From Farysia itapuensis (Eukaryota > Basidiomycota > Ustilaginomycetes > Ustilaginales > Ustilaginaceae), in NCBI GenBank assembly GCA_023212645.1, contig JALBYC010000006.1, positions 62,001 to 126,000 on the forward strand: DNA of 64,000 bases. Direction: 5' to 3'. The position numbers and the translations under genes were made by a program. Below the pieces are notes generated by a model. That model saw nothing but the letters and a program-made list of their open reading frames with translations. It was not told the DNA's origin and ran no database searches. Of this stretch, positions 1 to 10,144 are shown one piece after another; the first letter of the stretch is position 1; every line of letters begins with the position of its first letter.

Positions 1-2
1 GC

Positions 3-3000
3 TCTCATGACCGCGAGATTCCATCTGGAGCTCGGCATGACTCTTACGGTGACGGCGTCGACGATGGTGGCTACTTTAGTGCCGACATTGCACAGAGCGC
101 GCCTCTCATTTATGCCCCGCCCAGCAGCTATGGAGCGCCCACGTCTCCATATCCTCCTGCGGCGGCTTCTTCGGTGTCCAGAAGTGTCACAGACGAAGCC
201 GATTCGAAGGGTTCTCTCGACGGGACCAATGATCCACTACGGACTATGCAGAACGCCAGGATTCCTCTGGCTACATTCGGTATTGGAGGCAAGCTCGTGA
301 CATACTTCCCGTCTGCTTCACATGCGACCGCCGAGCACGGAGACACGTCTGCTGATAGCACCTATGGCTCCTACGCTTACAACGCATCAAGTCATTCGAC
401 AAATGTGATTGTACAGCCCATGGCGCAGCTCATTCCTTCGTCTTCGTATGCTTCTCTTTTCGATCCAGCTACTTTCCCTGGTCCCGCATTTGATGGTGCT
501 GCTTCTGCCACTACGCTTTCCAGAGCAACTGGTGGCGCCGCTGCGAACAAGACGAAGAAAGCTGGTATCGTGAAGCATCTCGAAGAGCGGATTCAGGATC
601 TCTCAGCAGGCATTGGCTATCTTCGTCGAAGGCCATCGTTCAACATGGATCAAGGCACAAACGATCCCGTCACATCTCCTCAGAGCGCCGCAGAGCTGGA
701 AAGCCGACGAGTTGAGGACAAGGTTCAGCTCCTTCAGTTGCTCAAGCTGCTTGTTGAAAATGACGGCCAAACAACGACGCCAGGTTTCGAACAGGGTGTC
801 AGAGCGTTGATTGTTCCCGACAATCCTGCTTCCGCGCTGCCAAGTGGATTCGGACCCGCATCGTCCGTTCCGAGCTCCGATGACCCTAGTGGAACACTGG
901 TCCGCTCGTATGAGCTCAAGACAACCTTCTTGCAGAAGCTTCAGACTATGCTACTTCGGGGCGAACGTAGAGAAGCTGTTGACTATGCTGTGGCTCAGCG
1001 GATGTGGGCACATGCTATGACCATTTCAAGCTGCGTCGACAAGGATTGCTGGAAGACTGTCGTAGGTCAGTTCATAGAGCAAGAGCTTGGTCTCGCCGAG
1101 ACGAAGCTAGCTGGACAAGGCGATCTGCAAGGTCTCAAGGTTGCGTACAATGTCTTTTCTGGTCAGGATCCTGTTTCGATCTTTGACCTGTTCAGGGTCA
1201 AGACGCAGCTCCATTTGCAACCCGGTGTCCAACCTCAGACTGACCAGAACAACTCGTCCCTGCCAAGCTGGAAGGAGGCAGCCGCCATCGTATCATCCAA
1301 CAAGAGCCCTTCTGACGGAGCAGCACTGACTGCGATTGGCGATGGTCTTTCTACGAGGGGGCTTGTTGAGGCTGCTCACTTTTGCTATCTCCTCTCGCCA
1401 CAAAGCTCGCCAATGGGAGGTGCCGACACCACAGCTATTCGCTTCTCGCTGCTCGGACTGCCAAACCCGAAGACCTCTACCTCTTTCTTCTGTGATCTTG
1501 ATGGCATCATGATGACAGAAGTGCTTGAGTACGCGCACGGACTCGTTCCAGTCGCCAAAGGACAAGAAGCATTCGCTGGTATTCCGCATCTGCAAGCTTA
1601 CAAGCTGGTACACGCACATGCCCTTGCCGAATTGGGCGATGTATCGAAAGCTCAGAAGTACTGTGAGGCAATTGCATACTCGCTGAAGCTGTGCAAGAAC
1701 TCGCCATACCTACACACAACGTTGTTGTCTCAGTTGAAGCAACTATCGGACCGACTTGTCGGCGCACCGCACCGAGGGCCTGGTGGCAACTGGGTCACTC
1801 GAAAGATGCAGAGACCGACCCTGGACGGAGTCTGGGGTGCTTTAGAGGGTCGCTTCACGAAGTTCATCGCCGGAGAAGATGGTTCGACAGAAGCGGACTC
1901 GCCGAGTCGAAACAACAAGGGTAGCGGCGGATCGAGTCTTGGACCTTTCTCACATTACAGTGCAATCACCCCTGATGCGACTTCTGGTGGTATCACCCGA
2001 CAGCAGTCCTTCACAGACGTTCGAGGTCCTTCCCCCAGCGTACCTAGCTCGCGATCCGGCTCGGCGATGGACTTCCGAGGTGCATCTAGACGAGCAGCTT
2101 CTCCTAAGTATAGGGCTTCGTCAGCCTTGGCCATGCGATCTATGACGGATGATTGGTCTCAGTCCGGTCAGCACCAGCCGCCGTTCCTAGGTCATGATGC
2201 CAGCAGTCTTGGACCAGGCAGCTCAAGGACCAGCTTTGAAGGACACCGTAACGCTGCGAGCCATGGCTTTCAGTCTTCTGAGTACTCACAAGTGTCTTCC
2301 AATTACGAAGGTTTAGCCGATACAAGCTATGCCTCTGAGAACGCGCCTTGGCTCGGTGCTCAAACGGATAATGCGGCTCCCTCTCAAGGCTCGGCTTCCG
2401 AGATGCACGAGGATCGTTCCAACACCAGTGAGCGATTCGGTGGATACGGCGGCTACAGCGACTACCGAGGCAGCTACAGTAATAGTGCGGCTGGTGACGG
2501 CGAGCCAGACGACCACGAGGGTGTACCTGGCGCGCCTGGCAACGTCCCCTTTTACGGATATCAACCGCATGGCGCTCAGAAACCTCAATTTGTCAGCAAC
2601 GTTGATTCAGCAGGGCTAGAGGGTGATGGAGGCTTCGTATCACCATTTGATGCCTTGTCTTCACACAACCAGACGCCGCAGCCTCAGACAAACAATTACG
2701 GCCCGCCATCCTGGAACCAAAAGGAAAGCACAAAGCAGGAGGAAGAGGACGGAATTGATGATGACGATCTCGGTTTGGGCAACGCCAATAGCAGGAGAAA
2801 GGATGCAGCAAGCGCAGCGAGCGATCAGACGCGCGACGACAATGGTGATGTGTCTCAAGGTAATGCCGCTGCCTCTCGAGACGGTGCAGACAAAAACAGT
2901 CAAGATTCTACCGGGGATAAACGGCAAGAACTTAAGTCCTCGGCTTCTTGGTTTGGCCGTTTGTGGGGTCGAAGCGCATCGACAGATCCAGTGGCTGCGC

Positions 3001-3566
3001 AGGCTCAAGCCAAAGCGAAGAAGGCTCATCTGGGAGAGGAAGTGACGTTCTATTACGACCAGGAGCTTAAGCGGTGGGTGAACAAGAAAGCGGGCGACTC
3101 CGGAGCAGCCGCGTCTCCGCCTCCGCCGCCACCAAGAGCGCAGACGGCAAGTCCAGCTTCGCAGCCTGATCGAAACGCTGGTACATCTAGCGCACCTCCC
3201 ATGCGGAGACAGGTTTCGGCTGGAGAGTTTTCCTCCCAAGGACCCGGCTCTTCTGCCCCGCCTCCTCAGCGATCTGCATCAGCAGCCTACACAGTTGGAC
3301 GGTCGACGCCTCCTATCTCGGAAGGTCAAGAGGAAGGAAGCTCAGGCTTAGCTCCCAGCAGGGGACCGGTGGGAATGGGTGGTCTCAGTCGAGCGCGAAG
3401 CAATCTCGCAGATCACTCCATGCCACCAGCTGCTCAACCACCTCTGGCCAGATCTACGTCAGGCGCTCCGGCTTCATCGACCCCGCCTCCTCCTCCTCCT
3501 GGAGGGTCCAAGACGGGGACAGTCAAAAAGAGGCCCATCAAGAGCCGGTATGTCGTGGTTGACTGA
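3..3566 (+). CDS. SEC16: SEC16, COPII coat assembly protein (5' end outside window)
   Basis: Sec16 organises ER exit sites and scaffolds COPII coat assembly. The frame is open from base 3 to the TGA at 3564-3566 (1187 residues visible), so the N-terminal part lies outside the window; no true start is seen. From about visible residue 76 comes the central conserved domain, recognisable by the stretch FGIGGKLVTYFP. Residues about 300-590 form the helical ACE1-like/Sec23-binding region (LLRGERREAVDYA and following). The rest is Ser/Gly/Gln-rich and disordered. A short conserved C-terminal motif at about residues 1005-1030 contains FYYDQELKRWVNKKAG, typical of Sec16, followed by polyproline tracts. 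GPI16 follows on the same strand. Seen: motifs and order. Known: Sec16 family architecture. Very secure identification. Confidence 0.93.
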   Translation, partial: SHDREIPSGARHDSYGDGVDDGGYFSADIAQSAPLIYAPPSSYGAPTSPYPPAAASSVSRSVTDEADSKGSLDGTNDPLRTMQNARIPLATFGIGGKLVTYFPSASHATAEHGDTSADSTYGSYAYNASSHSTNVIVQPMAQLIPSSSYASLFDPATFPGPAFDGAASATTLSRATGGAAANKTKKAGIVKHLEERIQDLSAGIGYLRRRPSFNMDQGTNDPVTSPQSAAELESRRVEDKVQLLQLLKLLVENDGQTTTPGFEQGVRALIVPDNPASALPSGFGPASSVPSSDDPSGTLVRSYELKTTFLQKLQTMLLRGERREAVDYAVAQRMWAHAMTISSCVDKDCWKTVVGQFIEQELGLAETKLAGQGDLQGLKVAYNVFSGQDPVSIFDLFRVKTQLHLQPGVQPQTDQNNSSLPSWKEAAAIVSSNKSPSDGAALTAIGDGLSTRGLVEAAHFCYLLSPQSSPMGGADTTAIRFSLLGLPNPKTSTSFFCDLDGIMMTEVLEYAHGLVPVAKGQEAFAGIPHLQAYKLVHAHALAELGDVSKAQKYCEAIAYSLKLCKNSPYLHTTLLSQLKQLSDRLVGAPHRGPGGNWVTRKMQRPTLDGVWGALEGRFTKFIAGEDGSTEADSPSRNNKGSGGSSLGPFSHYSAITPDATSGGITRQQSFTDVRGPSPSVPSSRSGSAMDFRGASRRAASPKYRASSALAMRSMTDDWSQSGQHQPPFLGHDASSLGPGSSRTSFEGHRNAASHGFQSSEYSQVSSNYEGLADTSYASENAPWLGAQTDNAAPSQGSASEMHEDRSNTSERFGGYGGYSDYRGSYSNSAAGDGEPDDHEGVPGAPGNVPFYGYQPHGAQKPQFVSNVDSAGLEGDGGFVSPFDALSSHNQTPQPQTNNYGPPSWNQKESTKQEEEDGIDDDDLGLGNANSRRKDAASAASDQTRDDNGDVSQGNAAASRDGADKNSQDSTGDKRQELKSSASWFGRLWGRSASTDPVAAQAQAKAKKAHLGEEVTFYYDQELKRWVNKKAGDSGAAASPPPPPPRAQTASPASQPDRNAGTSSAPPMRRQVSAGEFSSQGPGSSAPPPQRSASAAYTVGRSTPPISEGQEEGSSGLAPSRGPVGMGGLSRARSNLADHSMPPAAQPPLARSTSGAPASSTPPPPPPGGSKTGTVKKRPIKSRYVVVD

Positions 3567-3948
3567 GCAACGTTTCAAATCGTTTTTGCCTCTGCAATAT
3601 CATTGTGTACTACTGTAATGTCGTGTGGTCATGATGGTGGGTTGTACGTGATGAGCCTCTCAAACATCAGATCTACACTCTGTGACTGAGCCTGCTCGAC
3701 TGCACTCGCGACTCATGCTTGCACACGTATCGCACATTTTTGTGCTTCAGGTTGTTAGAGTCCGAAATTTCGGTGTTGGTCTCGGGTCTCGAGGTCTCAT
3801 GGTCTCGATGTGGTCTCCTTCTGGTTGACGAGAAGAAAAGTGCAGTCCATCGGATCACAGCGAGGTAGGAAGGTCGAAGGGTGTCTCGTTGTATCAGACA
3901 GCGATGTGCAAGGACTGGCAAGGTGCTTCTGTGCGAGCAAGACCAAAG
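3567..3948. other. SEC16-GPI16 intergenic region
   Basis: Short gap between two genes on the same strand, holding the SEC16 3' end and the GPI16 promoter. It includes a run of GGTCTC-like repeats at about 3778-3818. No gene or RNA is recognised. Confidence 0.6.
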
Positions 3949-6111
3949 ATGTACCTGGCCTGGCTCGTTGTGCTCTGCCTCGCGATTTGTGCTTCGAGCG
4001 CGGTGGGCGCGACTACCTTGGCACAGCCGCCGCGCGAAACGTTCACAGAGTCACTCCTGCTTAAACCTCTACCAGACGGCAGGGTGTCGGCGTCGTTCGA
4101 GTTTGTGATCGCGTCCACCTCGAGCTCGCAGTCGCAGTTCCGGCTGCTTCCGCGGCCGCTGCTGCAGCCGATACAACGGTTCGGTGCGTCCGAGGTGCAT
4201 CTTTCACTCAACACGGGTCGGTGGAAGTACGAAGACTGGGGCTCACCACGTACCAAAGTGCGCCGACGCTCGACCTACGGTGATGATAGCTACGATGTCT
4301 CGAAAACCGATCCTAGGAGAGACAGGAGCGAGTGGACAATGTCTGGCGAAGAATCCGTCGGCTCGGGCGCTGAAGTCTGGGCTCGGTTCGAGGGGTTGAA
4401 TAAATCAACCTCGCATCTTGACGAGATGAAAGAGGAGGATCAACATCAGCAGCAGCTATATGCAAGCTGGCGAGGGCTGACATCTTCTTTGGCTGGATTG
4501 TTCTGCGCGTCACTCGACGCTTTAGACGAACGAAGTACTGTGCTCCCCGCCTTGGCTTACGCCGATCCCTCGAGCGGAAGTTTCAGAAGAACCGTCCACG
4601 CACTGCTACCAAGTGAAGGTGTGTGCACGGAGAATCTCACTCCGCTGCTCAAACTGCTTCCGTGCAAAGGCGCCGCGGGGCTCAGCACGCTACTCAACCC
4701 TCTCACGCTGTTTGGCGCCAACTTCCAAGGTCTAGGTGTGCATGTGATCAAGAAGCCTTCCCATCCGCTTACGGGCGATGATGGGGGCTGGGAGGTGCGC
4801 TTCACCTTCACGGCCGTCTTTGCACCGGCGGTGACTAGAGATGTGAGCATCAGAGACTGGTCTCTCAACACGCTGTTCGGACGCAAGATCGACTCGGCCT
4901 GTCCCATCGCAGACCAGAGCATTGTGCGAGTACTCAGCCCTCTGTCGTCTCCCGCTGATAATGACACTGCTTTGGCTGCGGGTCAATATAATTTGCAGCC
5001 GCTGCCGCCGCTTCCACCGATGTTACTCCCATCAGCATCCAGGCGACAGGACCGATCTTCGTCAGCGTCAGCTTTCAGACTGCCGATTCTGCAAGAGTCA
5101 GACGAGATCGAGGACGAGCTTGCGAGAGCTGCTTTGCTCCAATTCCCATCTGCACAAGAGGAACAAGCTTACCAGACAAGACTGCAAAACCGATGGGCGC
5201 AATATCTGAAGGACGAGGATGGCGAGTATCTGTACAACCTCGGAGCAATTTTTGGCGATCACAATGGGTCAAAAGGTCTGCTCTCTGGTGAAGGTTTGGA
5301 CGTTGCGATGTCTTGGCCAAATGAAACGCGGTTCAGATATCCGGATGCGCAAGGCTCGGCGGTGGGAAGTCGAACGGCTTCAATCAGTGCAGAGCGAACG
5401 CTGGTCGGCCACGGACAGGAGCGAACGACGCTGCAAGTCACACTCACTAACCCAGACCCGAAAGCAGCGCAAAATGTCATCTGGTTCGAAAGCCTTGGCT
5501 TTTTCGTCAAACCATTGCTGCACACCCTCAAGCACGACGTGCAAAACCTGGCTGGTCTCGAATCGGGTCAGCAAATCGTCGACGACGAAATCGTGGTGCA
5601 GTCTGCTCGAGATTTCGAATCGCCCATCGAGCATTTCACCTACCAGCCATCCAAGTCAACGTCACGTAAGCCGTTCGTGATTGAAGCAGTCGTTCGTATA
5701 CCGGCCAATTCCCGCGTCGTGCTGCAAGTCGAGTTGCGCAAGGAGTTTGTGCGCTACTCGCAACATCCTCCAGACGCTCATCGAGGATTCGACCTAAGTC
5801 CTGGAATCATCTTTCCTCTCGCTCCCATCGATCCACGCACAGCGCTACTCCAGCAACAACAGCAACAAGCTCGTTACCAACAGAATCCATCTGCATCGAA
5901 TCTATCACGCACAAGGACACCCATAAAGTCGCACTACAGACTCTCCCTGGATCAGAGTAGAATCTATACCCTCCCCAAACTCGTCGAACTCGCCACCCCG
6001 GACTTTTCATTTGTCTACACAAACATTATCTTTACCAGCACCGTCATTGCGCTTTTCTTCGGGTCGACGCTCAACACGCTCCTTCGCACGTTCCGGGACT
6101 TTGTTGTATAA
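3949..6111 (+). CDS. GPI16: GPI16/PIG-T, GPI transamidase subunit
   Basis: This is the PIG-T/Gpi16 subunit of the ER GPI-transamidase, which attaches GPI anchors to proteins. I chose the ATG at 3949 because it places a classical signal peptide at the N-terminus (MYLAWLVVLCLAICASSAVG); in-frame ATGs at 3889 and 3904 would add up to 20 residues in front. The mature part begins with the family-typical FTESLLLKPLPDGRVSASFE. Later family blocks include GLSTLLNP and the luminal strands near residues 480-640. One C-terminal membrane segment (about residues 690-710) precedes a short cytosolic tail, giving type I topology. A short poly-Gln run lies near residue 645. The length of 720 residues is somewhat longer than the yeast protein. 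The gene is convergent with the ferric reductase gene, about 100 bp away. Confidence 0.93.
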   Translation: MYLAWLVVLCLAICASSAVGATTLAQPPRETFTESLLLKPLPDGRVSASFEFVIASTSSSQSQFRLLPRPLLQPIQRFGASEVHLSLNTGRWKYEDWGSPRTKVRRRSTYGDDSYDVSKTDPRRDRSEWTMSGEESVGSGAEVWARFEGLNKSTSHLDEMKEEDQHQQQLYASWRGLTSSLAGLFCASLDALDERSTVLPALAYADPSSGSFRRTVHALLPSEGVCTENLTPLLKLLPCKGAAGLSTLLNPLTLFGANFQGLGVHVIKKPSHPLTGDDGGWEVRFTFTAVFAPAVTRDVSIRDWSLNTLFGRKIDSACPIADQSIVRVLSPLSSPADNDTALAAGQYNLQPLPPLPPMLLPSASRRQDRSSSASAFRLPILQESDEIEDELARAALLQFPSAQEEQAYQTRLQNRWAQYLKDEDGEYLYNLGAIFGDHNGSKGLLSGEGLDVAMSWPNETRFRYPDAQGSAVGSRTASISAERTLVGHGQERTTLQVTLTNPDPKAAQNVIWFESLGFFVKPLLHTLKHDVQNLAGLESGQQIVDDEIVVQSARDFESPIEHFTYQPSKSTSRKPFVIEAVVRIPANSRVVLQVELRKEFVRYSQHPPDAHRGFDLSPGIIFPLAPIDPRTALLQQQQQQARYQQNPSASNLSRTRTPIKSHYRLSLDQSRIYTLPKLVELATPDFSFVYTNIIFTSTVIALFFGSTLNTLLRTFRDFVV

Positions 6112-6211
6112 CAGTATTGCAATATGAAGAATTGTCCGTGTGTTTTATACAACATTGAAGGAGAGGTTGGGGGGGAAAAGGGGGAAGCGAGTTTGGTGTA
6201 CTAAATTCCTG

Positions 6212-9200
6212 TTATCCGCCCCACTCAAAGCATTCACTGACGATGTTGACAATGCCACGAGTGTCGCCCTTTCGCACCTTGATTGGGTCGATCTGCTTGC
6301 TGACGATACTTCGCAAGACAATGTCGAGCGATCGGGGTCCGCAGCCTGCTACCAGGGTTCGACCTTGACTGTTCTCGACTTCCTGTCGAATGATGCGGTC
6401 CAGTTTGGGGTGACCTGGTTTGGCCAATTCGGCAATCACACGCAAGTCTTTGTCCTCTTCTGCGTTAAGATCGATCGGCGAGTCGTCGACCGGCGACTTT
6501 GGAGACCCTCCAGGTGCAGCAGCGGCCGTGAGCAAATTCAGCGTCGACGAGTGCGGAATGGGTGTTGACGCGCCTCCGTCTGCGATATTGACATGTGAAG
6601 ACGTCATAAGTCCGGGCTGACGCTCTCCTCCGTAGGGAGTCGAGATGCCGGACGGTGCCAATTCGTAGTTGGAAAGCTCGCTGCCGCGACGTGTTCCTGG
6701 ACGGGAAGTGTCTGGAGACACATATGCGCCAAGACCGCCTCCGTACGAGCTTTGGGGAACTCTCAGACCACTAGCATACGATGATGGCAACCTGGGGTTG
6801 CTGTCTCCACGCGCAATTGGATAGGGTGTCTGAAACTCCACCGATGGCCGACGGTATCCAGAAGACAGTTCGGCTGGGTTCGTCGCATGAACATCATTGC
6901 GAAGAATCGAGCGGGCACCTTGGAAGTCCATCGACGGACGACGGTAGCCCGACGGCAAATCGAAGCTCCTTTCGCCCAGATCCTGTTCTCCTCGCACATA
7001 CTTGTCTTGCTCGCTCGGGAGTCTTTCGTCGTTCGGGGATCGGCGAAGCATTGGATTAGATCGAAGATGAGGGGGCATAGCTCGATCATCGTGAATAAGA
7101 TGCTGACTCTGCAAGCTCATGTCCTCGCGGTTTTCGTCAATGTTGGCCGGTTTGCCGCTCCGTCCGCCCTTCTTCACATTCGTTCGGCGCCTGGTGTTAG
7201 CACGTCGCAATTTGCCTTCTGACCTGATTCGCTTGTTGATCTCCTCTTCAGTCGCAGTGGGCGCGCTTTCGTCTTCTCCTTCGAAATGCGTCAGGTCATT
7301 CGCAGTGATCTCGTACTCTTCCTGCTCTGGACCTTCTGTGAAGCGGGCTGCTTGCAGCGGCGTATCTTGTGAGTAGCTCTGATCAAGCGTCCCTTTCCAG
7401 TTGCCTTGGTCGCGGGGATCCGCTCCAGAACGTCCGGTCGGAGGTCTTGAGCTCACTGTGTCAGGATATTGTGGCACCTCTTTGGCGGGAAGAGCCGATG
7501 CATGATTGAAGTGGGTGACGAAGAGTTCCACTTGCAACTGTTCGGGAGATACCATCTCTATGCACCTCCGAAGTGCGGATGCAATCCATTGCAAATGCGC
7601 AAATTCTCGCAAAATCCAGACAAACCGAACTCGTTGGGTCAAGAATTTTCGACCGCCCTTGCCTTTCTTGCCCAAAGCTGCGGCACCGCTCAGGCAAGCG
7701 CACAAGTGTTCGAGCACAGAGATACCAAAACTTACTCCAGAACCACCGCAGATGATGACGATGCTCGAGTGGATGTTCCAGTGAGTTCTGTCAGCAGAGC
7801 CGAAAGGTCCATCGACGATGGATCGGAGATGAACGCCAGTTGTGTCTTTGCCGACCAATGGCACGTCTGAAGCACCAGGCATGCCGAGTCGATTAGCTTC
7901 TTGCTGTGCATCGGCCGCAGCTTCAATCTGCTGCATACGCTTCTTGGCAACATGATCCCACAGATCCTTTGTGAAACCCTTTCGACATCGAATGAGCAGG
8001 ACCATCGTGCGCTCCTCTCCCTTTGCTTTGTCCGTGTTGGCATAGCCTTTCTCCTCGTCAACGTCCTGAAATTGTGTTGAGACGGGGAAGTCGGCATCGT
8101 GCGCAGATGCGATGGTGAAAGGATGGGACTGAAACATACGTACGCCGGGCACCATGAGGTAGACCCATTGTCCCGGCTTCCACGACATCTTGTTAGGTGT
8201 CCTTAGGGTCAGTCGTAAAGTCTTGCCTGGCAGTAGCTGGACGAAAGCAAAGCCGGGGCGGATGAGAGCCGCAACGTCCGCAGACATAGCGGGTCGAGGA
8301 CGCAGTGATCGTGGCATGGTACCAGACATGGTGCTAAAGGCAGTGTACGGACGCGGTGCAAACGCAGAGACGGTGCTAGTGTCTCGAGCGACCCTTTGCG
8401 GCGGATATTGAGAGGCTAGATGAGTAGAAGGTTGCAAATGATGTAACGGTTCGCGTACCTCGGCCGGGTCTTCCAAGTTGTATTTGGTTAGAGTCTGCGT
8501 TGTGTCCTGTTGCGGAAGCTGCGGAACGAACTCCGAGGGCGCAGGATAGGCGTCTGCTTCTGTCCCAGGTACGTACTCCTGTATCAACTCGTCGACTAGA
8601 TCGTAGCGCGAACTGAGACGAGTGGCTCTTCTTTCGGACGCGCTCAATGGGTACTTGGGAGCCAGAGGATGCTGCGGCGCAAGGGGATGGTCCTCGTCCG
8701 ATGGTGTTCCAGCGTGTTCGTTGTGTGAGGGATCAGACTGTTTGGACAGACGTTTATGCGCCATTGAATCGACCAGAGTCGGCTCATAGTCTGAGCCCTT
8801 TGCGGACTGCACTGGGAACTTGTACGACGAGAGAGAGGTCAACGTGTTTCCATTTGAGAATGAGTCAGCAGCGTACTGATCATGCATCGCTGGATACGAA
8901 TGTTGTGCAGAAGGTCGGTGAGGTCCAGACATGTGAATTGCCTTGGGTGCAAGAGCAAACTGGGGTTTCCTTCCGGCAAAGCCAACACCGTTGACCCAGG
9001 CGACTTTGAGAGCGCGCGAAAGGCGTTCGGCGAACCACCAGGCGAGTGGCACGTACATCCAGATCGCCAGAGGCGGATGATGTAGCATTGCACAAACGAG
9101 GAAACCAATGACTGTGACCATGTGGGCAATGTAGAACCATTCATAGAAACGGCTACGAATGGGTCCGATAGATAAGATGATCATTGCCGTCAAGAATCCA

Positions 9201-10144
9201 TAGGAGGCCCAGCCCCATCGGAACCTGACCCACATGAAGACGAAACTCCAGACGACGTCGCCAGCGCCTGCACGCGTGTCCAGATTGAGTTGAATCGTCC
9301 AAGTGACCAGGTGGGTGGTAGCAAAGAGCCAAATAAGCCTTCCTCCCCACTTGTGCAGAAAGGATAGACGATCGAAGGCATAGCCACCAAAGAAACGGGT
9401 AGAGAAGAGGGCGAATGGGACTTGCTTCATAGCCATGAAAAGGACGATGGGCACCATGGCCATAGTGATGTCGCCAGTGCGAACTCCGGTCGTCCACCAG
9501 GTACGATAGGGTAAAGTCCGTGTGGGAGGATAGGTGGTGACGTGAGGATATGAGCCCTGACCCCATTGAAAGCGTTTGTGTAATGTTTGCAAGGCGCGTC
9601 GTGACAGACCAACGTAGTTGCTGGTGTTGGACGGCCAGCTTTGGGAAAAGTCAAAGACGGACACGTTGGGACCAATGAAGTCTGCGCCCACAAAGGTCAA
9701 CACTGTCGGGATCGCGATCATGCAGAATAGAAGCGCAAGCCTGCCGAAGCTTGGAAAGGAGAAGATACGACGCGGTTTGGGTGGGGCCTGAGTGCGGCTA
9801 GAGCCATATGGGTCCTTTGAGATATGATTGCCGTAGATGTCGACTCGCTTGCCGAGCTTCAACGTGCGATTCTTGGTAGCAAACTGCTTCCACTTTGCAC
9901 CCACGTAAGAACGGTCGCCGATTCCAAGCATGTGAGATGCACCGAGGACGAGACTGACGACGACAGTGCCGAACCACATAACGTAGACATAGCGGTAGGA
10001 AGGTATTGGCAGCATATGCGCGGTCATGTAGCCCTGCAAGTACTGATATTTGACGTCTTCTCCATTAAAGCAACCGCCGGAGCAACCTGTGTTGCTGCTC
10101 GAGCCCGAGGAGATGCCGGGAGAGTAGGCGCCACCGGAAGACAT
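6212..10144 (-). CDS. ferric-reductase/NOX-type flavocytochrome with large insertions
   Basis: A membrane flavocytochrome of the FRE/NOX superfamily that would pass electrons from NADPH through FAD and heme across the membrane, probably reducing ferric iron. Membrane segments start at about residue 50. The ferric-reductase core follows, with LHKWGGRLIWLFATTH and the YEWFYIAHM block supplying candidate heme-binding histidines. A disordered insertion of about 210 residues separates the membrane core from the FAD domain, whose HPFTIAS motif lies near residue 670. The NAD(P)H motif GGSGVSFGISVLEHL follows. A second low-complexity insertion of roughly 350 residues (about 880-1232) splits the nucleotide-binding domain before its last strands and the C-terminal ECFEWGG. 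At 1310 residues it is much longer than usual for the family. No ferroxidase or iron permease gene lies beside it. Substrate is inferred from family. Confidence 0.88.
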   Translation of the reverse strand: MSSGGAYSPGISSGSSSNTGCSGGCFNGEDVKYQYLQGYMTAHMLPIPSYRYVYVMWFGTVVVSLVLGASHMLGIGDRSYVGAKWKQFATKNRTLKLGKRVDIYGNHISKDPYGSSRTQAPPKPRRIFSFPSFGRLALLFCMIAIPTVLTFVGADFIGPNVSVFDFSQSWPSNTSNYVGLSRRALQTLHKRFQWGQGSYPHVTTYPPTRTLPYRTWWTTGVRTGDITMAMVPIVLFMAMKQVPFALFSTRFFGGYAFDRLSFLHKWGGRLIWLFATTHLVTWTIQLNLDTRAGAGDVVWSFVFMWVRFRWGWASYGFLTAMIILSIGPIRSRFYEWFYIAHMVTVIGFLVCAMLHHPPLAIWMYVPLAWWFAERLSRALKVAWVNGVGFAGRKPQFALAPKAIHMSGPHRPSAQHSYPAMHDQYAADSFSNGNTLTSLSSYKFPVQSAKGSDYEPTLVDSMAHKRLSKQSDPSHNEHAGTPSDEDHPLAPQHPLAPKYPLSASERRATRLSSRYDLVDELIQEYVPGTEADAYPAPSEFVPQLPQQDTTQTLTKYNLEDPAEVREPLHHLQPSTHLASQYPPQRVARDTSTVSAFAPRPYTAFSTMSGTMPRSLRPRPAMSADVAALIRPGFAFVQLLPGKTLRLTLRTPNKMSWKPGQWVYLMVPGVRMFQSHPFTIASAHDADFPVSTQFQDVDEEKGYANTDKAKGEERTMVLLIRCRKGFTKDLWDHVAKKRMQQIEAAADAQQEANRLGMPGASDVPLVGKDTTGVHLRSIVDGPFGSADRTHWNIHSSIVIICGGSGVSFGISVLEHLCACLSGAAALGKKGKGGRKFLTQRVRFVWILREFAHLQWIASALRRCIEMVSPEQLQVELFVTHFNHASALPAKEVPQYPDTVSSRPPTGRSGADPRDQGNWKGTLDQSYSQDTPLQAARFTEGPEQEEYEITANDLTHFEGEDESAPTATEEEINKRIRSEGKLRRANTRRRTNVKKGGRSGKPANIDENREDMSLQSQHLIHDDRAMPPHLRSNPMLRRSPNDERLPSEQDKYVRGEQDLGERSFDLPSGYRRPSMDFQGARSILRNDVHATNPAELSSGYRRPSVEFQTPYPIARGDSNPRLPSSYASGLRVPQSSYGGGLGAYVSPDTSRPGTRRGSELSNYELAPSGISTPYGGERQPGLMTSSHVNIADGGASTPIPHSSTLNLLTAAAAPGGSPKSPVDDSPIDLNAEEDKDLRVIAELAKPGHPKLDRIIRQEVENSQGRTLVAGCGPRSLDIVLRSIVSKQIDPIKVRKGDTRGIVNIVSECFEWGG

